36,446 nt of DNA from WJLY01 sp964562405. GTDB lineage: Bacteria > Joyebacterota > Joyebacteria > Joyebacterales > Joyebacteraceae. This document shows positions 1-7,571 of the stretch, in pieces. Every line of letters begins with the position of its first letter. Position 1 is the first letter of the stretch. A program made the position numbers and the translations under genes. The notes under the pieces were generated by a model. It saw only the letters and a program-made list of their open reading frames with translations. It did no database searches and had not been told where the DNA came from. Location: contig CAZLTC010000023.1 in NCBI GenBank assembly GCA_964562405.1, positions 1 through 36,446 of the forward strand, in the 5' to 3' direction.

Positions 1-40
1 CATCAACGAACTCACTGACGGACTTTGCTGCTGTCGCCAT
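1..40 (-). CDS. Start of an unidentified gene running off the window (partial)
   Basis: On the minus strand an ATG at 40 is preceded by GAGGAG with a 6-base gap, an ideal ribosome binding site. It opens a frame MATAAKSVSEFVD that continues out of the window. A promoter-like TTGACT/TAGACT pair lies upstream at 154-183, and a hairpin at 209-239 separates it from the gene ending at 272. Thirteen codons are too few to name the product. The call of a real gene rests only on the RBS, start and promoter. Confidence 0.55.
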   Translation of the reverse strand, partial: MATAAKSVSEFVD

Positions 41-153
41 CACGATCTCCTCTGCGAATCCGACTCCTCCGAATCACCCGCCGGGCGTCCCCTGGTCCGC
101 GCCCGGACATACGAACTCCGGAGGCAAGCCCCCGGTAACCAGCACGAATGAGG

Positions 154-183
154 AGTCTAACATGGGAGTTTAGGCCCAGTCAA
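154..183 (-). promoter_or_regulatory. Putative sigma70-like promoter for the gene starting at 40
   Basis: Read on the minus strand: TTGACT (183-178), an 18-base spacer, TAGACT (159-154) preceded by TGT, which resembles an extended -10. The start would lie near 147, giving a leader of about 100 bases. The rest of 41-271 holds only the hairpin described separately. Confidence 0.45.
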
Positions 184-208
184 TGGGGGATTCCGGGGCT
201 CCGAACGC

Positions 209-239
209 CTTCGGGGGGGGGGCGGCAGCCCCCCCGAAG
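209..239 (-). terminator. GC-rich hairpin after the C39/beta-helix gene
   Basis: CTTCGGGGGGG (209-219) pairs perfectly with CCCCCCCGAAG (229-239), an 11-bp stem with a 9-base loop. It lies about 33 bases past the stop codon of the minus-strand gene ending at 272. No T-run follows, so it may act as a weak or factor-dependent terminator or an RNA 3'-end stabiliser. Confidence 0.5.
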
Positions 240-271
240 ACAGGTCTCGCAAGACGCCACTAGAGAGACCC

Positions 272-3271
272 CTACCTCAGCACGACGAGCTTGCGCGCCA
301 CGGTGTCCGCCCCGTAGGTGGCGCGAACGAAGTAGACGCCGCTGGCGACCTCGTTGCCCGTCTCGTCCGTCCCGTCCCAGACGAGCCTTCCCGACGAGGC
401 ATCCGGGGGACCGTCAGTCAGGACCTTGACCAGCCTGCCGGCGGGGCTGTAGACCGCCACTCTGAACGCCCCCTGCGACCGCGGCGTCTCGTAGTCGATC
501 GAAACGCTGCCCGGCGCCGGGTTCGGCGCCGGCCGGCCGAGAGACAGCACGCTCACCTGCTGCCCCTCGTCGATGCCCGCGTACCCGCATCCGCCGTCAC
601 CGTAGACGCCCATCTGGACGCTCCACGGATTGTAAGCCGGCAGGCACGGCGAGTCGGAGTGCAGCGTGAGGTCCTCGCCCGGCTCGTCGCAGAAGTACGG
701 GTCGCGGAAGAGGTTGTCGTGGTGCGTGCCGCACAGGCTATCGCCGCCCGCGTTGGCGTACGAGAGGCTGTGGTAGGTCGTCGGGAGCTTGGGTCCGGTG
801 CACTGAAGGCCCCCGCCACCTCCCCAGTTGTACCCGATGATGCACTGCGCGATGGTCGGCTGCGAGTCGTTGCTCTGTATGGCGCCGTAGCTCGCGTTCG
901 ACGTGGTGTTGTGAATGATGTTGGAGCGTGTGATCTGAGCCTCGGACTCATAGGGTATGAAGAGCGCGCCGCCCGACGTACTCGCAGTGTTCCACTGGAT
1001 CTGCGCGCGCACGATGTTGGGCGCGGAGCGGCCGATGTACATGCCGCCGCCACCCTGCGAGGAGTTCCCGTGTATGAAGCAGTCGTAGAGGCTGAACGTG
1101 TTGTACGTGTCGTAGATGCCACCTCCGAGCAAACCGGCCGAGTTGTCCGTGATGTGAACGTCCTCGAGCCTGCCGCCCATCGAGTCCTTGGAGGCGAAGA
1201 TGCCTCCGCCGTAGTCGCTGGCCGTGTTGTGAATGATGGCGACGTCCCTGAGCCTCGGCGAGGCTTCCAGCCATGCGATTCCTGCTCCGTAGGTGGCCTG
1301 GCTCTCTACGATCGCCATGTCCTCGAGCTTCGGCGACGCGCCGTCGCAGAAGATGCCGCCGCCGTAGGTGAACGTGCCCGAGGGGTTCCCGGCGGCGATG
1401 GTGAACCCGCTGATCACCGTGGTCGTGTCCTGACCGCCGTGGAGGTAGATGCCGCGGCCTGAGAACCCGCAGTCGATGAAGGTGTTCCCGGGGTCGCCGG
1501 TTGCTTCGAGAGTGAGGTTCCGGCTCCCGAAGTCGAGGTTCTTGTTCTGCGTCCCCGTGTACATGCCGGGCAGCACCTGCACGACGTCGTGCTCGCACGG
1601 CGCGGCGCTGATCGCGGGCTGTATGGTCGTGTAGCTCCCGCTCCCGCCCACATCGACGACGATGATGTTGGGATACCACGACGCCTGCACCGCCGCGTTC
1701 GGGTGGTTGCCGATCTGGTCGGTGTAGCTGGCATCGTGTGTGGACGATCCGCTCACGATGCCGCAGGCGTAGTTGGTGAGCACGACCGGCGTCGGCACCT
1801 CGTCGCACGGCGCTATCATCTGCCAGCTGGTGCTGCCCGAGGTTCCAGTTGTCGAAATGCCGGAGATGACCTTCATGTTGGACTCCCCGGCCGCCATCTC
1901 GTAGCCGCCCGCCTCAATCAGGTTCGCGTAGACGGCCGGGTTCACATTGTAATCGCCGTCAAACGGATGCGGCCCTGGATACTCCACGTCGAGAGAGAAC
2001 GTGAACTGCGTCCCTCTCGGCGGCGGGTTGGGGCTCACGTCGTAGTCCAGGAACCAGGGTGCTGTGAAGAGCGCCCACCGGTAGTACCTGGTCCACAGGT
2101 CGTCCACGAAGATCGTCTGATTGAAGTGCACGTTCGGCCCCTGGTATGGCGGCGAGTACCACGGGTCGTGCACGATGAAGACGTTCGTCCCGTCGTCGTA
2201 CCCCTTGATGACGCGGAAGTGGCCGGAGCTGTGGCTCGTGTCGTAGTACGTGAGCGGGATGACAGGGTAGTCGGAACTGATGAGGTTCTTGAGGTCGGTG
2301 TAGCGGTCAACGTAGTCTGGGTCGCCGGTGTTCGGGTACGACCACTGGTTCTCGGAGGCGGCGTACCCGCACCAGCGCTCGTCGTAGCCCTGAAGCGTCG
2401 GGTCGCCGGGCGCCGTGCTGTTCTGGCTGAAGTGCGCCGCGCGGCGCAGGTCATCGGTGTAAACGCCATAGCCCGAGTTGGCCGCGGCCGCGTAGCCGAT
2501 GTCGGTCTGGTTGACGTGCACGCCCCAGTAGTCGAACACCATCTCGAGCGACGCGGGGCCGCAATGATACGACGTGCCCTGGTAGTAGTGGGGCACCGAG
2601 CTGATGTCGTAGTACGAGGGGTAGCGACCGTCGGGCCGGTCCGGGCCGTCAGGCGGCGCGGACGACGATGAACCGTCCGTATCACCGGAGATCAGCGTAC
2701 CCAGATCGCGCTCCTGTACGAGATCGTCATCAACGCCCACACGCACGTCGGACTCGTCCCACAGGTTCGCGAAGATCTCGGTCCCGCCGCTCTCGTAGCG
2801 CCAGTAGATGTACTTGTTCGCCATGCTGACGGCGCGAAGCTCCGAGGCGTCGCAGCGCGTGCCGGCCGCCTGCCCGATAAGCGCGGCCGCGCGCTCACGG
2901 TCGACCGTCGGGAACGGACCACGGTCGCGAAGCTCACAGTACCCCTGCCACACGCCGGTGGCCGCGTCGATCGTGATGACCGAGTTCGGGACCGAGCGTT
3001 CGTCGAGCAAGGGGATCATGTAGTACGAGGGTGAGAGGTCGGCGTAGCGGTGGACGAGTATCGGTTCGCCCGCTCCCACTGGGTCAGACCACGCCGCGAA
3101 CGCGCCGGGCGCGTCCGGGTGCGCACGCGTGTACGTCGCGACATCAGCGACGCGCACGGTCGCAGCGTCGCGGGCCTCGGCATACGTCACGGCCGATGCG
3201 GTGATCGGCGCGAACACGCTGACGAGAAGAACTGAAGCAGGAACGATCGTGGTGAGAGTGGGCCGTCGCAT
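272..3271 (-). CDS. Secreted C39-like peptidase / parallel beta-helix protein with FlgD-like C-terminus
   Basis: 999 residues. The N-terminus is a signal peptide (about 1-27, ending ASA). Residues about 225-405 form a papain-like peptidase of the C39-like type: the Cys is in YHCGPAS (Cys237), the His in SGHFRVIKGY (His351) and the Asp in VHDPW (Asp369). Residues about 537-860 are right-handed beta-helix repeats with recurring GGGI turns and a TTTVISGFTI segment also found in the two other beta-helix proteins of this window. Residues about 905-999 form a FlgD/type-IX-sorting-like domain (PAPNP, then VWDGTDETG and ASGVYF) ending ARKLVVLR. The start is fixed by AAGGAGG ending six bases before the ATG. 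It is probably exported and cell-surface attached or released. The substrate is unknown. The joining of a peptidase to a beta-helix in one chain is notable. Confidence 0.88.
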   Translation of the reverse strand: MRRPTLTTIVPASVLLVSVFAPITASAVTYAEARDAATVRVADVATYTRAHPDAPGAFAAWSDPVGAGEPILVHRYADLSPSYYMIPLLDERSVPNSVITIDAATGVWQGYCELRDRGPFPTVDRERAAALIGQAAGTRCDASELRAVSMANKYIYWRYESGGTEIFANLWDESDVRVGVDDDLVQERDLGTLISGDTDGSSSSAPPDGPDRPDGRYPSYYDISSVPHYYQGTSYHCGPASLEMVFDYWGVHVNQTDIGYAAAANSGYGVYTDDLRRAAHFSQNSTAPGDPTLQGYDERWCGYAASENQWSYPNTGDPDYVDRYTDLKNLISSDYPVIPLTYYDTSHSSGHFRVIKGYDDGTNVFIVHDPWYSPPYQGPNVHFNQTIFVDDLWTRYYRWALFTAPWFLDYDVSPNPPPRGTQFTFSLDVEYPGPHPFDGDYNVNPAVYANLIEAGGYEMAAGESNMKVISGISTTGTSGSTSWQMIAPCDEVPTPVVLTNYACGIVSGSSTHDASYTDQIGNHPNAAVQASWYPNIIVVDVGGSGSYTTIQPAISAAPCEHDVVQVLPGMYTGTQNKNLDFGSRNLTLEATGDPGNTFIDCGFSGRGIYLHGGQDTTTVISGFTIAAGNPSGTFTYGGGIFCDGASPKLEDMAIVESQATYGAGIAWLEASPRLRDVAIIHNTASDYGGGIFASKDSMGGRLEDVHITDNSAGLLGGGIYDTYNTFSLYDCFIHGNSSQGGGGMYIGRSAPNIVRAQIQWNTASTSGGALFIPYESEAQITRSNIIHNTTSNASYGAIQSNDSQPTIAQCIIGYNWGGGGGLQCTGPKLPTTYHSLSYANAGGDSLCGTHHDNLFRDPYFCDEPGEDLTLHSDSPCLPAYNPWSVQMGVYGDGGCGYAGIDEGQQVSVLSLGRPAPNPAPGSVSIDYETPRSQGAFRVAVYSPAGRLVKVLTDGPPDASSGRLVWDGTDETGNEVASGVYFVRATYGADTVARKLVVLR

Positions 3272-3352
3272 GGCAACCTCCTTGGTCCCGCGCGAGGGCG
3301 ACGCAAGAACGCACGAGTGGATGATCGACGCGCTGACTGGCGGTCATTGTGA

Positions 3353-3381
3353 ATTGTACCACCTATCTCTGGCAATGGCAA
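3353..3381 (-). promoter_or_regulatory. Promoter for the C39/beta-helix gene
   Basis: On the minus strand: TTGCCA (3381-3376), a 17-base spacer, TACAAT (3358-3353) preceded by TGG, an extended -10. The predicted start near 3346 leaves a leader of about 75 bases. The 197-base gap 3272-3468 holds nothing else I recognise. Confidence 0.6.
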
Positions 3382-3468
3382 GAATTCGGGAGTAGCGCCC
3401 GGTGGAGCGGCGCCCTCCGATGTGAATTACAACCATGCGCGGGGTTGAGTTGGAAGTCTGCTGAGGGC

Positions 3469-4644
3469 CTAGTACGTCCGCTCGGACATGAGCACAACGT
3501 AGCGGCCGTCGTCGGCGGCGGTGGAGACGTTCCCGAACACCTTCTGCATGTGGCGCTTCACGCCGGCATATCGCATGAGCACCAGATACAGGCGGCCGTG
3601 GATGCGCATGTGCGCGTAGGCCTCGTCGACGAGGGGAAACAGCACGTCGTTCCCGGAGTGGAACGGCGGATTGCTGATGACGCGGTCGAACCGCTCGCCC
3701 GGCACCGCGTCGAACCGGTCTCCGAGGACCGCCTCAACCCTGGGCTTGCCGTTCTTCCGCGCGTGGTTCAGGTGGTGGGACTGGATGTTCTCTGACGCAT
3801 AGTCTACGGCGCGCGCGTTGCAATCGACCATGACAACGCGACCGACGGACGCCAGGTGCGCCGCGACGATGCCGATGGGACCGTAGCCGCAGCCGACGTC
3901 GATGATGGAGTGCCTCGGCCGGACGTCGATCGTCTCGATCAGGAGCCGCGTCCCCTCGTCGATATCCTTGCGCGAGAAGATGCCCGCACGCGTCCGGAAG
4001 CGGTACTTCCTACCTCGCAGCTCCGCCTCCACCACGTGCTCGTAGCGGGACAGGTCGACCGCCTCGGCCGGGCAGATGGGGCTCCGCTCGGCGCGCATCA
4101 CCCAGTAGCCGCCCGACCTCCGCACGACCTTGACCGGACCGATGATCTCGCCGAGCTTCCGCATGTAGCTCCGCGCTCCGCGGTTCGCCTTGGCGACGAG
4201 GAAGAACTGCCCGCCGTTTCTCATCTTCGACTGCGCGGACTCGATCATCTCGAAGATGGTCTCGGTCCCCTCCTCGACCGGAGGGTTCAGCGCTACGATG
4301 GTGAAGTAGCCGTTGCGAAACCTGTCGAGCGTGTGGTCGAGCACGACGTGCGTGTTCGTCGCAGCGTTGGCCTTGACGTTCTTCTGAGCGAAGCGCACGG
4401 CCCGGATGTCGGAGTCGACCATCTGGATGTCGAGATCGGGAGCGCTGTCAGCCACGGCTACGCCGACCGCTCCGTAGCCACACCCGTAGTCCAGGATGCG
4501 GTCGCCACGGGTGGGGTTCAGCTGCTCGATCAGGAGCGAGGTCGACTTGGCGACCTTGTCCTTCGAGAAGAGCCCGCCGGCGGCGCGGAAGGTCCTCTGG
4601 TGCTTCTTGAGCTTCTGGGTGAACTCGTAGGAAGTGTTTACCAT
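3469..4644 (-). CDS. Two-domain class I methyltransferase (RsmC/RlmG-like)
   Basis: 391 residues from ATG 4644. Two copies of the small methyltransferase (MTS) fold are joined. The N-terminal copy has SAM motif I at Asp52-Gly58 (DYGCGYG) and NPPV at 120-123. The C-terminal copy has motif I at Asp249-Gly255 (DVGCGYG) and NPPF at 325-328, the usual base-flipping N-P-P-(F/Y). Enzymes of this build (RsmC, RlmG) methylate guanine N2 of rRNA, and in them the N-terminal copy is normally degenerate. Here both copies keep motif I and NPP. The reading frame is open back to 4869, but the upstream residues are low-complexity and cross two hairpins. The start at MVNTSYEF fits the family even though its RBS is weak. 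The exact target is not decided by sequence. Confidence 0.82.
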   Translation of the reverse strand: MVNTSYEFTQKLKKHQRTFRAAGGLFSKDKVAKSTSLLIEQLNPTRGDRILDYGCGYGAVGVAVADSAPDLDIQMVDSDIRAVRFAQKNVKANAATNTHVVLDHTLDRFRNGYFTIVALNPPVEEGTETIFEMIESAQSKMRNGGQFFLVAKANRGARSYMRKLGEIIGPVKVVRRSGGYWVMRAERSPICPAEAVDLSRYEHVVEAELRGRKYRFRTRAGIFSRKDIDEGTRLLIETIDVRPRHSIIDVGCGYGPIGIVAAHLASVGRVVMVDCNARAVDYASENIQSHHLNHARKNGKPRVEAVLGDRFDAVPGERFDRVISNPPFHSGNDVLFPLVDEAYAHMRIHGRLYLVLMRYAGVKRHMQKVFGNVSTAADDGRYVVLMSERTY

Positions 4645-4744
4645 GTAAGGAGTTAGACGGCCCCTTGCCGCCGGCCCGGCGCACCGGGTCTCCGCCCGTG
4701 TCGCCCCTCGCGGGAGAACCTGTCCCCCGTGAGCGGGAGAAAAT

Positions 4745-4773
4745 GATGCCCCGCCTGCTTGAAGCGGGGCATC
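4745..4773 (-). terminator. 10-bp perfect hairpin followed by ATTTTC (intrinsic-terminator-like)
   Basis: GATGCCCCGC (4745-4754) pairs perfectly with GCGGGGCATC (4764-4773), with a 9-base loop. On the minus strand the stem is followed by ATTTTC. It could end transcripts of the membrane-protein gene that stops at 4933. It also lies inside the leader predicted from the promoter at 4907-4936, so it may act as an attenuator of the methyltransferase gene. Confidence 0.55.
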
Positions 4774-4778
4774 CGCGA

Positions 4779-4800
4779 GCTGGAGGCTTGCGCCTTCAGC
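4779..4800. repeat. Second hairpin of a tandem pair (REP-like)
   Basis: GCTGGAGGC (4779-4787) pairs with GCCTTCAGC (4792-4800), nine pairs including one G-T, around a TTGC tetraloop. It sits 5 bases from the hairpin at 4745-4773. The pair resembles REP units or the structured end of an IS200/IS605-type element. No transposase gene is nearby, and I did not find a second copy in this window by eye. Confidence 0.45.
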
Positions 4801-4906
4801 AAAAGAAGCAGTGACGATATGGAAGTGACCGGCCTGGAAACGGCGACTATCCATTCTCCGGCGGCGCATACCTCAATCGCGGCCGGCATCTTTTCATGTC
4901 GAGCGA

Positions 4907-4936
4907 ACTATACGCCCACGCGCACCATCTGGTCAA
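4907..4936 (-). promoter_or_regulatory. Promoter upstream of the methyltransferase gene
   Basis: On the minus strand: TTGACC (4936-4931), an 18-base spacer, TATAGT (4912-4907). The -35 overlaps the last codon of the gene ending at 4933. The start near 4900 gives a leader of about 255 bases that contains both hairpins at 4745-4800. Confidence 0.5.
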
Positions 4937-5976
4937 GAGCTTTCTCGCTCGACAGACGCGAACCTGACGCGTCCCACGCGCTTCGCGACGAGTGCTCCTC
5001 CCACGAACATCGGAACGAAGTAGAGAGCGAGCCGCCAGAGCACGAGCGACACGCCTACGAACCGCGCCGGAAGGTACGCGGCGAAGAAGCCGATGTATCC
5101 CCCCTCGCCGACGGCGAGCGAGCCGGGCGTTGGCGACGCGGCGATGATGGGCTTGAGCACACCCTGCATCAGGATCGGCCCGACGACGGACCCGCGGTAT
5201 CCGAAACCCCAGAGTATTACAACCGCCATCGCGAACTCGACGACGTACGCGAGCGCCACGAGCAGGACGCCGGCGGCCAGGACCGCCCTCCGTTTCCGCC
5301 CCATCGTGGTGAGCGCCTCGCGGAACACGTGCGACTCCTCCCGCAGGAGAACGCGCACCTCATCGACGCGCTGCCGCCAGCGGCCCCTCAGCCTGCGGGC
5401 TACGAACGCCGCTATGCGGTCGACGACCTTGTCGAACAGGTCCGGTTTCCTGAGCAGGATGACGAGCATGACCATCACGAGGCCGGTCGGCAGGATCGAG
5501 ATGGGACCCACGATCTTGAGGAACGTGAGCGACTCACCGGAGCCCCTCCATCCGAAGAGCGCCGCAACGACCACGCCGACCAGGATGAAGAAGAAGAACA
5601 CTCCCGGCACGAACCCCTTCACCAACACGACGGCGGTCGCCCAGCCGGCGCGCACGCCCTTCCTGATGAGCAGATAGCCCTGATAGGGAACGCCCGCGGC
5701 GCTGACCGGTATCAGCTGCGAGATGAAGTAGCCCTCCAGCGTGAGTTCGAGCGACTCGAGTACGGACAGCTTGGCCTCCTGCGTGCCGTTGACGAGCACG
5801 AGAAGGCCAAGCCCCTCGAGGAACATCCGCAGAAGGATGATCGCGAAGAGCGACGCGAGGAGCACTCCCCCGAACGACGCCACACCCCGCCACGTCTCCT
5901 CATCGGTGGTCGCGAAGAGTGTGATCGCCATGATGGCGAGGCTGCCCAAAAGGAAGATGAAGGCGGCTCGCACCAT
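4933..5976 (-). CDS. LPG synthase/flippase-like integral membrane protein (UPF0104 type)
   Basis: 347 residues from ATG 5976, with about eight hydrophobic segments. The family signature near the C-terminus, ASPTPGSLAVGEGG, matches the PTPG-x-LG-x-E motif of the lysylphosphatidylglycerol synthase transmembrane domain. The family includes MprF flippase domains and many stand-alone proteins thought to move lipids or polyprenyl carriers. There is no C-terminal aminoacyl-transferase domain, so it is not a full MprF. The ATG has no clear RBS. A CTG at 6018 (reading LETQPKRPPLERSK before the ATG) has GAGAGGG six bases upstream, so the true start may be there. Confidence 0.8.
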   Translation of the reverse strand: MVRAAFIFLLGSLAIMAITLFATTDEETWRGVASFGGVLLASLFAIILLRMFLEGLGLLVLVNGTQEAKLSVLESLELTLEGYFISQLIPVSAAGVPYQGYLLIRKGVRAGWATAVVLVKGFVPGVFFFFILVGVVVAALFGWRGSGESLTFLKIVGPISILPTGLVMVMLVILLRKPDLFDKVVDRIAAFVARRLRGRWRQRVDEVRVLLREESHVFREALTTMGRKRRAVLAAGVLLVALAYVVEFAMAVVILWGFGYRGSVVGPILMQGVLKPIIAASPTPGSLAVGEGGYIGFFAAYLPARFVGVSLVLWRLALYFVPMFVGGALVAKRVGRVRFASVERESS

Positions 5977-6099
5977 CTTGGACCGCTCGAGCGGGGGTCT
6001 CTTGGGTTGCGTTTCCAGGCTCTGCCCTCTCCCGAGATTGGAGGCGGCGCGTCCGGGCGAATCAGATCGTTCGGCGCCTCGGGACTCACGGACACCGCA

Positions 6100-6128
6100 A
6101 CTATAGGAAGGAGAGGCACTTGGGTCAA
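6100..6128 (-). promoter_or_regulatory. Promoter for the LPG-flippase-like gene
   Basis: On the minus strand: TTGACC (6128-6123), 17-base spacer, TATAGT (6105-6100). It lies just past the stop codon (6134-6136) of the upstream beta-helix gene, so the membrane protein has its own promoter. Confidence 0.6.
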
Positions 6129-6133
6129 GCGCG

Positions 6134-7411
6134 CTACCTATAGAGCGACTTTATCGCGCCCCAGGTGCTCTCGACGGCGTCTGGCAGCCCCTCCGACGAG
6201 GAGACCACTAGCCAGGAACCGAAGTTCACCCCGTTTGACACCTCGTCTCCGGTGCCCAGAGGGTTCGCGAGCGCGTTGTGGGGCCCGGACGAATCGCCCC
6301 ACCAGCAGCACCGCGCGTCGGCCGGCGCCCGGCCGGCCGACTCCAGATGGATCGCCACACCATTCCCGACGAATTCGCACGCGTTCGCCGTGACGCCGGT
6401 CCCGTCAACGTAGAACCCCCCGCCGAGCCCACCGGACCAATTGCCGAGGAACGCGCAGCGCGAGAACGAGGTCGTCGATGTGAGCATCCATGCGGCACCC
6501 CCCTGGAGGGTCGCGCGGCAGTCCGATACGGTGCAGTCCTCCATGTCGAAGGATGAGTCGGACGCGTAGAGCCCGCCCCCCTGGTACGATGCATCGCTCG
6601 ACTCGACCCTCGTTCTGCGCACCGTCACCAACGCGGCCGACACGAAGCAGAGCCCGCCTCCGAACTCGGCATCGTTGCCCTCCAGAGTGCAGTCGTCGAT
6701 CGTCGCCGTGCCGACAGACACGCACACGCCGCCCCCCGACCCGCCAACGTTATCGACGAACTCACAGTCCCTTATCAGGACATCGGCCGCGCCGTCGGTT
6801 GCAACTCCGCCGCCTATCCCAGCGGCCGTGTTCCCCTCGAAGCGGCATCGCACGAGCCTCGCGTGCGAGTCGCCCTCTATCCAAGCTCCCGCCCCTGAGC
6901 CTCCGGTGTTCCTGACGAAATCGCAATCGCGCACGATGACGTCCCCGTTCTCACAGTGGAGGCCGGCGCCGTGGTTGCCCGCGGTGTTCTCGGTGAAGAT
7001 GATGTCCGTGAAGAGCGGTGATGAGTTGAGGCAGCGGACCCCGCCGCCGGAGCACCAGGGTCATTGCCCCTCGGCGTGTCCGTTTCTGATCGTGAAACCG
7101 GAGATGACGGTGGTCGTATCGACGCCCGTGTAGATGCCGATCACCTGGACGTCGCCGCTTCCATCAAGCACGGTCTGCGTCGGCCCGGCCTCCGAGAGAA
7201 GCTTGAGCCCCTGCTTGTGGGGCCACTCGAGGTTGACCTTGTATGTTCCGGGGGCGACGAGAATGGTATCGTACGGGGCACTCAGGGCAAATGCGATGTT
7301 GATCGTACCGGCGTTGGACGGCACACGGATGACGTCCGCCCGTACCCGAGCGGAAGACAGCAGCACCGCGACAACGAACAGAGCGCTGGTCAGCAACGCG
7401 CGCGCCTTCAT
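6134..7411 (-). pseudogene. Secreted parallel beta-helix protein interrupted by one in-frame TGA
   Basis: One continuous frame of 426 codons from ATG 7411 to TAG 6134-6136, broken only by TGA at 7061-7063. GGGAGG lies seven bases before the ATG. The first 25 residues are a signal peptide ending VRA. Before the TGA the protein reads TTTVISGFTIRNGHAEGQ. After it the same frame continues PWCSGGGVRCLNSSPLFTD and then regular beta-helix coils, so homology clearly crosses the stop. The last residues, ESTWGAIKSLYR, match the tails of the proteins ending at 8651 and 12664. A nonsense mutation or a sequencing/assembly error is most likely. Selenocysteine is unlikely because nothing in this fold calls for it. 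An in-frame ATG at 6934 could in theory restart translation, but without export. Confidence 0.75.
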
Positions 7412-7462
7412 TCCCTGCCTCCCAGGCACAACCAAGAACGAGCTTCCGCAACCATACATTCG

Positions 7463-7491
7463 ATTCTATCACGGGTGTTTCACGTAAGGAA
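7463..7491 (-). promoter_or_regulatory. Promoter for the interrupted beta-helix gene
   Basis: On the minus strand: a weak -35 TTCCTT (7491-7486), 17-base spacer, TAGAAT (7468-7463) preceded by TGA (extended -10). It lies in the 160-base divergent gap shared with the pectate-lyase-like gene. Confidence 0.45.
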
Positions 7492-7519
7492 GAAACGCCC
7501 CGATTCAAGGGAACATTTC

Positions 7520-7548
7520 TTGCAGTTCTTGACCTCTAATGCTACGTT
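7520..7548 (+). promoter_or_regulatory. Possible promoter for the pectate-lyase-like gene
   Basis: TTGCAG (7520-7525), 17-base spacer, TACGTT (7543-7548) preceded by TGC. The -10 is a poor match. It is placed here because of its spacing and its position 24 bases before the start codon. Confidence 0.3.
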
Positions 7549-7571
7549 GTCCGCAACGAAGGAGGAACTGC

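Noticed and set aside
148..429. 93-codon plus-strand frame at the window start
   Set aside because: It overlaps the end of the minus-strand gene and the poly-G hairpin, and is Arg/Pro-rich with no domain.
4745..4800. Complete IS200/IS605 insertion element
   Set aside because: Only end-like hairpins are present; no TnpA or TnpB gene lies nearby.
4759..6393. 544-codon open frame on the plus strand, opposite the LPG-flippase-like gene
   Set aside because: It is antisense to a clear membrane protein, runs through the hairpins and promoters, and its product is full of charged His/Arg/Glu repeats with no domain. It is a high-GC shadow frame.
7061..7063. Selenocysteine at the in-frame TGA
   Set aside because: No redox role is expected in a beta-helix coil, and only a weak 5-bp pairing (GACCC/GGGTC) follows. 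A mutation or sequence error is simpler.
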